From an uncultured Eisenbergiella sp. (GTDB taxonomy: Bacteria > Bacillota > Clostridia > Lachnospirales > Lachnospiraceae), in the NCBI GenBank assembly GCA_947630215.1, contig CANRGX010000007.1, positions 1-64,000 on the forward strand: a DNA stretch of 64,000 nucleotides. The letters run 5' to 3'. The notes beneath the pieces were generated by a model, which saw nothing but the letters and a program-made list of their open reading frames with translations, ran no database searches and had not been told where the DNA came from. Position numbers and translations under genes: made by a program. Below are positions 27,601-37,000 of this stretch, piece after piece. Numbering within the stretch: the stretch's first letter is position 1; every line of letters starts with the position of its first letter.

Positions 27601-28191
27601 TTCCGTCAGAATGTCCGTGACGCGCAGCAGATTCTGCTTCTCGGATTCCAGCCGCTTTACCGCCGCGTCCTTGCGATGCTTGAATTTGACAATACCGGCG
27701 GCCTCGTCGAACAGTTCCCTGCGCTCCTCCGGTTTTCCGCTGAGGATCTTATCGATCTGTCCCTGTCCAATGATGGAATAGCCCTCTTTGCCGATGCCCG
27801 TGTCAAAAAACAGTTCGTTGACGTCCTTTAAGCGGCAGACCGTTCCGTTGAGCAGATATTCGCTCTCCCCGGAACGGTAGAGCCTGCGGGCCACCGTCAC
27901 CTCATCGTAATCGACGGCCAGCGAATGATCCCGGTTGTCCAGTGTGATGGCCACATAGGCATACCCCAGCGGTTTTCTCAGTTCGGTACCGGAAAAAATA
28001 ACGTCCTGCATGGATGCGCCCCGCAGCTGCTTGATGCGCTGCTCGCCCAGCACCCATCGCACCGCGTCCGCCACGTTACTCTTTCCGCTGCCGTTGGGTC
28101 CCACAATCGCGGTAATACCGTTGTGAAACTGGAAGTGGATTCGGTTCGCAAAAGACTTAAACCCGTGTACCTCAATACTCTTTAAATACAT
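24631..28191 (-). CDS. smc: Chromosome segregation protein SMC
   Basis: [51 protein letters not shown] ... [48 protein letters not shown]. Confidence 0.97.
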   Translation of the reverse strand: [1186 protein letters not shown]

Positions 28192-28218
28192 GAAAGCGAA
28201 AACTCCTTCTTCTTACGC

Positions 28219-28911
28219 TCACTGCCGGCGCAGGCGCAAAAGCGCTTCATAGGCGGCCTGCTGCTCCGCCGCTTTTTTGGTCCGGCCCCGCCCGCTCCCC
28301 ATCACCTTTCCGTCGATGGATACCTCCACCAGAAACTCCTTGTCGTGATCCGGCCCCGTCTCTCCCGTAAGCTCGTAGGAAAGGACGCTGCCTTCCGTTG
28401 CCTGTACGGTTTCCTGCAGCACGGTCTTACTGTCATAAAACAGGATTTTATGTTCCAGATCCGACAGCACAAAACGGTGAATGAAGTTGTGCGCCGCCGC
28501 AAAACCGCCGTCCAGATAGAGGGCGCCGATCAGAGCCTCCATCACATCCGAGGTGATGGAATCCCGCTTCCGCCCGCCGGCGGCCTCCTCGCCCCTGCCC
28601 AGCAGAATATATTCCCCCAGCGTCAGCTCCCTGGCGCAGTAAGCCAGCGCCGGCTCGCACACCATGGAGGAACGCAGCTTGGTGAGCTTGCCCTCCGGCA
28701 TCTGCGGGTTCTCATGGAACAAAAAATCGCTGGAGACCAGCTCCAACACCGCATCCCCGAGAAACTCCAGCCGTTCATAATCCGGATACCGGTTGATCTT
28801 TTGCTCATTGGCAAAGGAGCTGTGGGTCAACGCCTGCCGCAGCAGTCCTCTGTCCCGGAAACGGTATCCGATTTTCTGTTCCAGTTCTTCCATCCGGTTT
28901 TCCGCAATCAT
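28219..28911 (-). CDS. rnc: Ribonuclease III
   Basis: LTHSSFANE...YERLEFLGDAVLELVSSDFLF ... DVMEALIGALYLDGGF plus C-terminal dsRBD. Confidence 0.96.
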   Translation of the reverse strand: MIAENRMEELEQKIGYRFRDRGLLRQALTHSSFANEQKINRYPDYERLEFLGDAVLELVSSDFLFHENPQMPEGKLTKLRSSMVCEPALAYCARELTLGEYILLGRGEEAAGGRKRDSITSDVMEALIGALYLDGGFAAAHNFIHRFVLSDLEHKILFYDSKTVLQETVQATEGSVLSYELTGETGPDHDKEFLVEVSIDGKVMGSGRGRTKKAAEQQAAYEALLRLRRQ

Positions 28912-28966
28912 CTTCCTCTGCCCTCACGCCGGCGGCCGCCATACGCCGCAAAACATCCTTACGCGA

Positions 28967-28993
28967 AAAGTGTGCGCGCCGCTGCACGCACAC
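28967..28993 (-). terminator. Weak candidate terminator or hairpin between acpP and rnc
   Basis: Minus strand GTGTGCGTGC-AGCG-GCGCGCACAC followed by TTTTCGC. Confidence 0.4.
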
Positions 28994-29024
28994 CTCCTCC
29001 CAAACCGCTTTCCCGTCCGGCGCC

Positions 29025-29252
29025 TTATACGCTCCTGCGGATCAGCGCCACTGCCTCGCCCACCGTTTTGATCCGGAGAACATCCTCCTCTGCAATATCG
29101 ATGTCAAAGGTCTCCTCTATTCCAATAACGATCTGATAGACATCCAGGGAATCCGCGCACAGATCCTCCACAAACCGGGTTTCTTCCGTCACCTCACGCG
29201 GATCCACGCTCAAAACCTCTGCAATAATTTCTTTCAGCTTTTCCAGTTCCAT
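29025..29252 (-). CDS. acpP: Acyl carrier protein
   Basis: MELEKLKEIIAEVLSVDPREVTEETRFVEDLCADSLDVYQIVIGIEETFDIDI (DSL phosphopantetheine site). Confidence 0.95.
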   Translation of the reverse strand: MELEKLKEIIAEVLSVDPREVTEETRFVEDLCADSLDVYQIVIGIEETFDIDIAEEDVLRIKTVGEAVALIRRSV

Positions 29253-29254
29253 AC

Positions 29255-30295
29255 TCAGTTGCCTTCTTCCTTTGCCGTCCCTGATGCAGCTTTTGCTATG
29301 CTCGACTGGATCTTTCCAATGATATCCTGCTGGCCAAACGTCACGCACTGCAGAATGGTATTGCGAATTTCCACCGGGCCGGAGCTGCCGTGGGTCTTGA
29401 CCACAAGCCCTTTGAGTCCCAGCAGCGGAGCGCCGCCGTACTCCTCCAGATCAAACGCCTTCAACGTCTCCTTTAAGGCAGGCTTTACGAGAAGCGCACC
29501 GATCTTGCTGCGCAGAGAGGTCATCATGCCTGCCTTCACTTTCCGGATCAGGGTGCCCCCCACGCCCTCGTAGAGCTTGAGGATCACATTCCCCACAAAG
29601 GCCTCGCAGACCACCACGTCCGCATAGCCCGCCGGAATGTCCCGCGCCTCTATACTGCCGATGAAGTGAATATCCTGACATTCCTTGAGCAGCGGGAACG
29701 TCTCCTTGACGAGCGCGTTGCCCTTCTCCTCCTCTGCCCCGATGTTCACGATGGCCACCCGCGGGTTTTTCACCCCCATCACGTTTTCCATATAAATCGA
29801 TCCCATTCTGGCAAACTGCACCAGATGAGAGGGACGGGCGTCCACGTTGGCGCCGCAGTCGATCAGAAGCGCTGCGCCCTTCTCTGTGGGGATCAGCGGC
29901 GCCAGCGGCGGCCGTTCCACGCCCTTGGCCCTTCCCACCAGAACCTGTCCGCCCACCAGGACGGCTCCCGTGCTCCCGGCGGACACAAAGGCGTCGCACT
30001 CGCCCGCCTTTACCAGCATCAGCCCTTTGACAATGGAGGAATCCTTCTTCTTGCGGATCGCGTTGACCGGCGGCTCTGCTGTCTCGATGACCTCCGAAGC
30101 GTGCACAATCTCCACCCGGTGCTCAGGATAAGGGCCCAAAGCAGAAAGCGCTTCCCCAATCCTGTCCTGATCGCCGACCAGATATACCTTCACCCGCCCG
30201 TCTGCGCGCACCGCCTCTATAGCGCCCTGTACGATCTGGGACGGAGCGTTGTCCCCGCCCATGGCGTCCAGCGCGACCTTCACCAATTCCGACAT
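29255..30295 (-). CDS. plsX: Phosphate acyltransferase PlsX
   Basis: VKVALDAMGGDNAPSQIVQGAIEAV ... CDAFVSAGSTGAVLVGG ... NIGAEEEKGNALVKETF. Confidence 0.96.
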   Translation of the reverse strand: MSELVKVALDAMGGDNAPSQIVQGAIEAVRADGRVKVYLVGDQDRIGEALSALGPYPEHRVEIVHASEVIETAEPPVNAIRKKKDSSIVKGLMLVKAGECDAFVSAGSTGAVLVGGQVLVGRAKGVERPPLAPLIPTEKGAALLIDCGANVDARPSHLVQFARMGSIYMENVMGVKNPRVAIVNIGAEEEKGNALVKETFPLLKECQDIHFIGSIEARDIPAGYADVVVCEAFVGNVILKLYEGVGGTLIRKVKAGMMTSLRSKIGALLVKPALKETLKAFDLEEYGGAPLLGLKGLVVKTHGSSGPVEIRNTILQCVTFGQQDIIGKIQSSIAKAASGTAKEEGN

Positions 30296-30384
30296 ATCCT
30301 GCTCCATTCTGCCCCGGCAGGGGAAACCGCGCTCCGGCAGCGGCCCCATTTTCCGCGGCATCCGATTCTTTCATAACATAATTT

Positions 30385-30413
30385 ACTATACTAAACTCGG
30401 CCGTAAAAATCAA
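30385..30413 (-). promoter_or_regulatory. Candidate sigma-A promoter for plsX operon
   Basis: Minus strand TTGATT (30408-30413), 17-bp spacer, TATAGT (30385-30390). Confidence 0.65.
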
Positions 30414-30462
30414 GCGTCAGTTCTGCATGCCCTCTTGCTTTATCCGTTTGATACAGGGACAG

Positions 30463-31806
30463 TTACAACGCCAATACCAGCAGGATGACAAAAATCGGAG
30501 AACTGATCGGCTGAAAGCCATAGAAAAAGCTTTGAAATAAAAACAGTGCCGAAAGCATCAAATATACCTTATCCAGCCCGCAGGCCGCTTTCTTCCACCC
30601 CTTTGCGATCATCATGGCCAGCACGGCAAGCACCAGGCCCAGAACGATCTCTCCCACAATACCGTAATCCGCTAAAATATTCTCAATCATATTCTGATTT
30701 ATTTCCACTGACTGCCGGATTTCCTCACTGAACGCAGATAAAACAGGAGAGGAAGCACCCCCGCCCTCCTCTACGAAAAGGCAGCTGATAACTAATATTC
30801 CTACGGTAGACAACGCATAGACAAATCCGCGCCGGAACCGTGTCATAAGGATTCGTTTGGGATCCCCTTTGGGCACTCTCTCCCAGTATTTCAGTACCAA
30901 TAAGCCGGCAATTACGAGAAATACGTCCAGATAAACGCTGTATTCCAGCGTAAAACGCATTGTCTCCCGATACCCCTTCACATATTGGACCAACGGGATA
31001 TTACTCAAAAGAATCAGAAAAACAAAAGACAAGAGCAAAACCCGCTTTACCAGATAAGCAGTTGCCGGCAGTATTAGAGGAAGCATAAGCAGGAAAAACG
31101 CCGTAATACAAATTGCCACGGGATCCTGATAGAAAAAGAGAACCAGATAACTGATCGCAGCCGCAGCCAGGCAAAAGATACTTGCCCGTTCCCCCTCCTC
31201 CACACAATACATACCGGACGCAACGCAGGCTGCAAGAATCAGCCAGGAAGCGGTTCCTTCCGGCTGCGCCAGCAGAAGTCTGATATCGGTATTTTCCGTA
31301 AAGGAAAAATAATATGCTAAAATTTCCGCATCTAAAACCAGTCCGGCCGCCATAAGCAGCCCCAGATAGTATGCGCTTCTCCCGGGAGCAAAGCGCAGCA
31401 GGAAATAGGTTCCAATCAGACAGCAAAGAAAAACAGCGCTTTCAAATTCCATGCTTCCCCGTAAAACCGTCCCGGCCGTCCAAAGGACAAGCAGAATTGC
31501 CGCCATGAGCAAAATCAGCTCGGACTTCACGATTTGGACCCGGCACAAGACCCGCCCTCTGGAAACAAGAAGGATAAAGATTACAGCCGTCACACAGGTC
31601 ATCAGTACATATAGGAGCGTCTTCTCTGTAAGATTCCCCAATATTTGTTCAGAAGCCAGAAACAGCGGAAACAAAAACAACATGATGCGAATGTAGTAAT
31701 CCAGCACGATCCTGCCGTCCCGGGCCAGTTCCGGAAAGCATATTTCTCTCATTTGTTTCAGAAAGGTTTTTTTCCTTTCCACTTTTTCCCCTTCTTCCCG
31801 CTTCAT
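30463..31806 (-). CDS. Polytopic membrane protein, possible O-antigen polymerase/ligase-like (Wzy candidate)
   Basis: Many hydrophobic segments, last gene of the polysaccharide locus; ATGA overlap with the upstream flippase stop (31803-31806). Confidence 0.6.
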   Translation of the reverse strand: MKREEGEKVERKKTFLKQMREICFPELARDGRIVLDYYIRIMLFLFPLFLASEQILGNLTEKTLLYVLMTCVTAVIFILLVSRGRVLCRVQIVKSELILLMAAILLVLWTAGTVLRGSMEFESAVFLCCLIGTYFLLRFAPGRSAYYLGLLMAAGLVLDAEILAYYFSFTENTDIRLLLAQPEGTASWLILAACVASGMYCVEEGERASIFCLAAAAISYLVLFFYQDPVAICITAFFLLMLPLILPATAYLVKRVLLLSFVFLILLSNIPLVQYVKGYRETMRFTLEYSVYLDVFLVIAGLLVLKYWERVPKGDPKRILMTRFRRGFVYALSTVGILVISCLFVEEGGGASSPVLSAFSEEIRQSVEINQNMIENILADYGIVGEIVLGLVLAVLAMMIAKGWKKAACGLDKVYLMLSALFLFQSFFYGFQPISSPIFVILLVLAL

Positions 31807-33245
31807 TTACCCCTCAACCTTCCTTTCAGTCGTTTTGTTCCATTCGTAAGAACCGGATTTTTAAAAGCAATTAAAACAGAAAAATAAACAGCCGCACCGA
31901 TACCGCAGCAGATAAAAAAACCTGCCCCGTTATTTCCCATACCCCTTTTTAACGCCGTCAGGGTAATGCCAAAGATAACACAGCCCGCAGCCCAGGACGA
32001 GAGATACCCCTTTTCAAATCGGAGACGAAACTCCCGTTTCGATTGAAGCAAATAAAAAAACAGTACCGACAATTCGCTGATCACCGATGCGAACGCCGCC
32101 CCGGCAGTCCCATACGCCGGGATCAGCACAAGGTTCAGCGCCACGCTGAGTACGGCTCCCGCGGCCATGGCATGAAGCTGATATTTCTCTTTTCCGGAAG
32201 CAATCAACACACTTTGCCCCAACAGCCCGCAGGACGATATAATCAGAACCAACGGCGCCAAAATGCGCAAAAGGGCGGCAGACTCCAGATATTGCCCTCC
32301 AAACAGCGCGGCGGTCATCATCTCCGGGATCAACAGCAGCCCTATCGTACAGGGAGCGGCAAACAAAAGAATTATTTCATATGTATCAGACACCCACCGG
32401 GAGAATTCTTCCCGCCGTTTTTGCGCATGACACAGACTCAGTCTCGGCAGCACCGCCATGCCGGCTGTCACGGCAATCATACATAACGCCCGGATGGGAC
32501 GGACAGCATAGGTATATACCGCAACGTCCTCCGCACTTCCCCGGATGCCCAGCATTGTCGTATCCACCTTTACATAAATGTCATTGGCAATGATGGAACC
32601 AAGAAGCAGCATAACCGGTGCAAAATGCCGCCTGCAGTCAAGTTTTCTAACCGAAATCCTGACATCTTTCAGCAGATGCAGCGCATTCCATACAAAATAT
32701 CCGACCGTGGCGGCACTGCAGACAAGGGCATACGGCAGGCCATCAAAACGATCCCGGACAGAAAAGATCAGGACAAGCATACACAGCAGCTTTGTCAGTC
32801 CGTTCCGCCGCGCAATTTCCCGATAAGCTTCCTGTCCTGCATAAAACCAATCCAAATTACCGATGTTGGCAAAAAGGGGCAATGCCACCGCCAGATATAC
32901 CGTAAGTCTCTCCCGGAAATACGGTACGGCAAAAATCATTCCCAGATACAGCAGACTGCAGACCACCGTAGAAAACAGGTTGATAACAAACAGCTCCGAA
33001 AAAATCTTTTCCCTTTCTCTTTTGTCTTCCAGATGACAGGCGATCTCCCGAATACCGTACTTGGGGATCCCCAAAGAAGCAAACGTGAGGAAATACGAAA
33101 CAATATTCTGCGCGAACGCGATCTGTCCCACATCCTCCTTCAGCAGGATTCTTGCTACATATACAGAAGAAATCAGAGGAAACGCCGCATTCCATAAAGC
33201 ATAAATGACATTGAATATAATATTCCCGGATATTGACTTCTTCAA
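31803..33245 (-). CDS. Oligosaccharide flippase (Wzx-like) 1
   Basis: NIIFNVIYALWNAAFPLISSVYVARILLKEDVGQIAFAQNIVSYFLTFASLGIPKYGIREIA is typical of the polysaccharide transporter family. Confidence 0.9.
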   Translation of the reverse strand: MKKSISGNIIFNVIYALWNAAFPLISSVYVARILLKEDVGQIAFAQNIVSYFLTFASLGIPKYGIREIACHLEDKREREKIFSELFVINLFSTVVCSLLYLGMIFAVPYFRERLTVYLAVALPLFANIGNLDWFYAGQEAYREIARRNGLTKLLCMLVLIFSVRDRFDGLPYALVCSAATVGYFVWNALHLLKDVRISVRKLDCRRHFAPVMLLLGSIIANDIYVKVDTTMLGIRGSAEDVAVYTYAVRPIRALCMIAVTAGMAVLPRLSLCHAQKRREEFSRWVSDTYEIILLFAAPCTIGLLLIPEMMTAALFGGQYLESAALLRILAPLVLIISSCGLLGQSVLIASGKEKYQLHAMAAGAVLSVALNLVLIPAYGTAGAAFASVISELSVLFFYLLQSKREFRLRFEKGYLSSWAAGCVIFGITLTALKRGMGNNGAGFFICCGIGAAVYFSVLIAFKNPVLTNGTKRLKGRLRGK

Positions 33246-33274
33246 TCCTGCTCCTCCGATTCTCCGTTTTTATA

Positions 33275-35221
33275 TCAGCGGACCAGGACGGCGGTATAAT
33301 AAGTGATAGCTCCGCCGAAGCTGTCTGCCTGAAATTTTTTCACATCCTTATAATGCTCAAACAAAGTCTGCTGGCTCTCCTGACCGACCCGGCCATCGTT
33401 GAAAGCGGTTTCCAAAAAAATCGCTTTATCCTTTAAAAGGCCCTTTTCATATGCCCCCTGCAAACCCGGATCTTCTGCGGATTCGTAAACGGACAGTTCC
33501 AACGTGCCGGGCTCCTCAAGCATTCGCCAGTCTCCTGCCTGTATGTTCCATCCCCGGCCGCCGCTTCCCAGAGCAATGCCGCGGTTGCTTCCAAGAACAA
33601 TAATATCTGTCTCTGCGTCTGCCCCGGCCGTCCGGAAAGCATCCCGGATACACCTGTCCAGATAGGTATACTGATAATTATAGATCAGATAATCCCCTTT
33701 CCAGCTCCCCTCCTCATTGCAGGTAACCAACGGCATCGAACCCGTATCTACATTTCGGTACACTGTCAGCATCACCGGATCGACGGTCACGTAAGCCTGC
33801 AGGATATAGAGCAGAGACACCGACAAACAAAGGAATCCGGTCAGTTTTTCCCTTCCTCCATAGCTGCCGGCGAAAACGGTCGAAGACAGTATGACAAGCG
33901 CCGTCTGAATCGGCAGATTATACCGCGGGATAGGATAGGTGACGACCAGGCAGGAGCAGAAAAAATAAATAAGCGAAGCGCCGGCGATACCGGAACACAG
34001 CACAGCAAATCGCTCCGAAAAGAGACGGCGGTCTCTTTCCCGGCCTTTGCGCTTTGCAAGAAACCGCCTGACGCCCCCCAGTCCCGCCAGTAATAAGGAC
34101 AACCAGCCGAAATTCACACACCAGCACTGTCCAAATTTATCTAATATATACCGGCCGTCAAACCCAAGGTACCCTCTGGCACTTCCCCCCAGATATTCGG
34201 CCTGACCCTGAAGTATTTTCCCTCCTCCCAGCCATCCCATGGACGGGCCGAACAGATAAAACAACACTCCTATTCCACCCAACAGGCACAGCACAGCCAG
34301 AACCGCATTCTCCGTCCGCCGCAGCGTCCGCGCCGCCCGCCCAAACAGCGGCCCTTTTTCCACGAAGATGACTTCATAAAATACGACGCCTGCGAAGAAG
34401 CCGCACAGAAGCGCAATTCCAAATTCCTTACTGAAAACCAGAATCAGAGAACCGAAAATCAACAAAAGCAGCTTCTTGCGGAAGAAGGCCCAAAGGACAA
34501 AGCAAAAAAACACCGTGCATCCGAAGTCAAGCTGTAGATAACTGTCCAAACCAAGGAACATGGGACAGCATCCGGTCAGAAGCCCGATCCAAAACGCCCC
34601 CTTCTCTCCTATCCTTTTCTGTTCCCGCACAATATCATAGACACAAAAAATTGCGCCAAGAGAAAGCGCCGTCTGTATAAGCCAGATATTTTCAAATCTG
34701 CCGGGCCGGAAAAATTCCGCAACGGCAAGAAGCGCCGCATAACCGTAGGACGGATGTGCAGCGAGCCGGAAGCTGGAAAGGAAATAAGAGAGATCAAAAG
34801 TAAAATTTTTACAGGCGCGATACAAAGCAGCATAATAAGCGGCGCTGTCATTGCGCACCATCGTCTCCATCTGCGGCAGACGCAGCAACAGAGAAACCGA
34901 CAGGAGAAAAAGAAGGCCGCCTTTCGCCCGCAGCCAGACGACCGGCCCTGTTTTCCCCGTCTTATATTCCAACCGGCATTTGCCCGCGTTCCATACGAGC
35001 AGAAATATCAGAAGAAACAGCGCCAGGTATACGCCGAAAGAAATCGTTTCCCCATTCCTCCGAACCGCCGTCATACCGCCCAAAAGGAAAAGCAGAACGG
35101 GAATTTCTGCTATCAGCAGCTGCTCATAGAAAACAGGGGAAAGCGAAAACATCTTTTTCGGTTTTGTTGTCATGTTATGTTGATTCTTATCCATCATAAA
35201 TAAGTCAGCGGCATTCACCAA
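33275..35221 (-). CDS. Large polytopic membrane protein, possible GT-C-like glycosyltransferase
   Basis: Multiple TM segments plus soluble C-terminal region, inside polysaccharide locus; family not recognised with certainty. Confidence 0.55.
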   Translation of the reverse strand: MVNAADLFMMDKNQHNMTTKPKKMFSLSPVFYEQLLIAEIPVLLFLLGGMTAVRRNGETISFGVYLALFLLIFLLVWNAGKCRLEYKTGKTGPVVWLRAKGGLLFLLSVSLLLRLPQMETMVRNDSAAYYAALYRACKNFTFDLSYFLSSFRLAAHPSYGYAALLAVAEFFRPGRFENIWLIQTALSLGAIFCVYDIVREQKRIGEKGAFWIGLLTGCCPMFLGLDSYLQLDFGCTVFFCFVLWAFFRKKLLLLIFGSLILVFSKEFGIALLCGFFAGVVFYEVIFVEKGPLFGRAARTLRRTENAVLAVLCLLGGIGVLFYLFGPSMGWLGGGKILQGQAEYLGGSARGYLGFDGRYILDKFGQCWCVNFGWLSLLLAGLGGVRRFLAKRKGRERDRRLFSERFAVLCSGIAGASLIYFFCSCLVVTYPIPRYNLPIQTALVILSSTVFAGSYGGREKLTGFLCLSVSLLYILQAYVTVDPVMLTVYRNVDTGSMPLVTCNEEGSWKGDYLIYNYQYTYLDRCIRDAFRTAGADAETDIIVLGSNRGIALGSGGRGWNIQAGDWRMLEEPGTLELSVYESAEDPGLQGAYEKGLLKDKAIFLETAFNDGRVGQESQQTLFEHYKDVKKFQADSFGGAITYYTAVLVR

Positions 35222-35241
35222 CGTCTACTTGTTAAAGAAGG

Positions 35242-36295
35242 TCATATTTTTCTGCTGCTCCCTGACAGTTCATCGGAACATTTCTTCTTCCTTGCGACCA
35301 CCAGCATTTGATCCGCGTATCCCGCCTCATCAATAACCGGCTGAATCCGATTGCTTATATTCATCAAACTGACATATAATTCCGATTCCTCCAAACCGCC
35401 AAGAATCATCGCATTGTTAATAAGATCCGTATACCCCTGCCCGAACTCCCATTTCCCGATGATTTCCAACTGTTCGCCCAAAAGGTATATAAGGGATTTT
35501 TCACTGAACACCTGCAGATGAATCGGCGGTACGATATGACGGTACACCGCGTTAGGGCAGGTCTGGTTTGCAAATGAGGCCAGCGAAGGGTGCCTGGGAA
35601 CTTCAAACACAAAAACGCTGCCGGCTTTCATTCTGTCACAGATATATTTAACGAACCGTACCGGTTCTTCAACGTGCTCAATCACATTGATACATGAAAT
35701 AATATCGCTTGTGCTTATCAGATCATTGATTTCTTTTTCTTCCTTTGTCAAATCAATATAATAATGATATACCCTCAAACCGTGCTCGGAAGCAAAACGC
35801 ACTTCATCCGGGTCCGATTCGATTCCCACCGCTTCAATCTTTGTGTTTTTCAGATATGTAAGGATTTCCCCGCCGCCGCATCCGATATCCAGCCATTGGC
35901 GGACAGGACACCCGTCTTGTTCGCATGCTTCCAGAACAAACCGTACCTTTGGCTCCGATATCAGCCTTACTCTCTGCATATAAACAGACTCGTCTATATA
36001 AAAACTGCCATTTGCGGTGTGATCCGATGCGTACAGTTTTTTAATGTCCGGGAGATTATGAAGAAAAACCGCGCCGCATGTTTTGCACAAATAATAATGA
36101 TATTTTCCCCAGACCGATACAAATAAATCTGAATACCCCCCCCCCGCATATACGGCACCGGGGCGCGTCCCCCTCCATCGGTTCCTTATAACATTCTTCC
36201 GACCGTTTCCTATCCTCGTCAATCATATTCCGAATGGTTCCCAAATTTCTGGAAATCTTTCTCATTTGCATCGGCTTTCCATATTTAATTAACAT
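35242..36295 (-). CDS. Class I SAM methyltransferase with N-terminal zinc ribbon, frameshifted at a G10 tract
   Basis: N-terminal frame (36295 start) MLIKYGKPMQM...APRCRICGGG and downstream frame YSDLFVSVWGKYHYYLCKTCGAVFLHNLP...WLDIGCGGGEILTYLKNTKIEAVGIESD join in frame if the G tract is 9 or 12 nt. Confidence 0.8.
36136..36145 (-). repeat. Homopolymer G10 (C10 on plus strand)
   Basis: gaata-CCCCCCCCCC-gcata on plus strand at the frame break of the methyltransferase. Confidence 0.95.
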
Positions 36296-36986
36296 ATTTT
36301 CCCTCTCCTTTATTTTCTAACAAGGCTTCCAGTACAAGTAAATCCCGCTGCTCATCTATATCCAGATCAAATTCCGAGGGCATTTCGTACCCGTATAAAT
36401 TGTCGTTCAAACTGGTTTCGGCGGTCAAATCCCGGATTCTGTTAATATAAATCGCACCGTTCACAACATAATAATCCGGGAAATCCTGCCTTCGTACCGT
36501 GCTTTGACAGGGAAGCATAGACGTCAGCTTCCCCTCCTGATCCATCCGCCTCAGTAACAGCGGATGGTTTCTTGCGGGAGAGATACTCAACAGAGACGGA
36601 TATTGATTGTCAATCATCAGCTCCAGCGCTTCATCAATATGCAACGCGGTTCTCAACGGCTGTGTCGGCTGCAGCAAAACCAGATAATCAAAGCATTCAC
36701 CCATTTTTTCAACAACGTGGAGCAACACATCAATCGTCCTGCTGGTATCCTGCGCAAGCTCCTTCGGACGGTTCAACACTTCGGCTCCTTCCCGCAATGC
36801 GACCTCCCCGATGGAACTGTCATCTGTGCTGACAATTATCTTATCAATATATTTTGAGGCTCTCGCCGCATCAAGGGTATAGGTTATCAGTTCCTTTCCC
36901 TTTACCTTCACAATATTTTTATGGGGAATCCCCCGGCTGCCGCCCCTTGCCGGAACAACTGCCAGGATCTTATAATTTTTATACAT
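36285..36986 (-). CDS. neuA: Acylneuraminate cytidylyltransferase (CMP-sialic acid synthetase type)
   Basis: ILAVVPARGGSRGIPHKNIVKVKGKELITYTLDAA ... VLLQPTQPLRTALHIDEAL. Confidence 0.92.
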   Translation of the reverse strand: MYKNYKILAVVPARGGSRGIPHKNIVKVKGKELITYTLDAARASKYIDKIIVSTDDSSIGEVALREGAEVLNRPKELAQDTSRTIDVLLHVVEKMGECFDYLVLLQPTQPLRTALHIDEALELMIDNQYPSLLSISPARNHPLLLRRMDQEGKLTSMLPCQSTVRRQDFPDYYVVNGAIYINRIRDLTAETSLNDNLYGYEMPSEFDLDIDEQRDLLVLEALLENKGEGKYVN

Positions 36987-37000
36987 TTTGAACCTTCCCT

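Noticed and set aside
36056-36295. 79-aa ORF as an independent small protein
   Set aside because: It is better explained as the N-terminal part of the frameshifted methyltransferase at the G10 tract.
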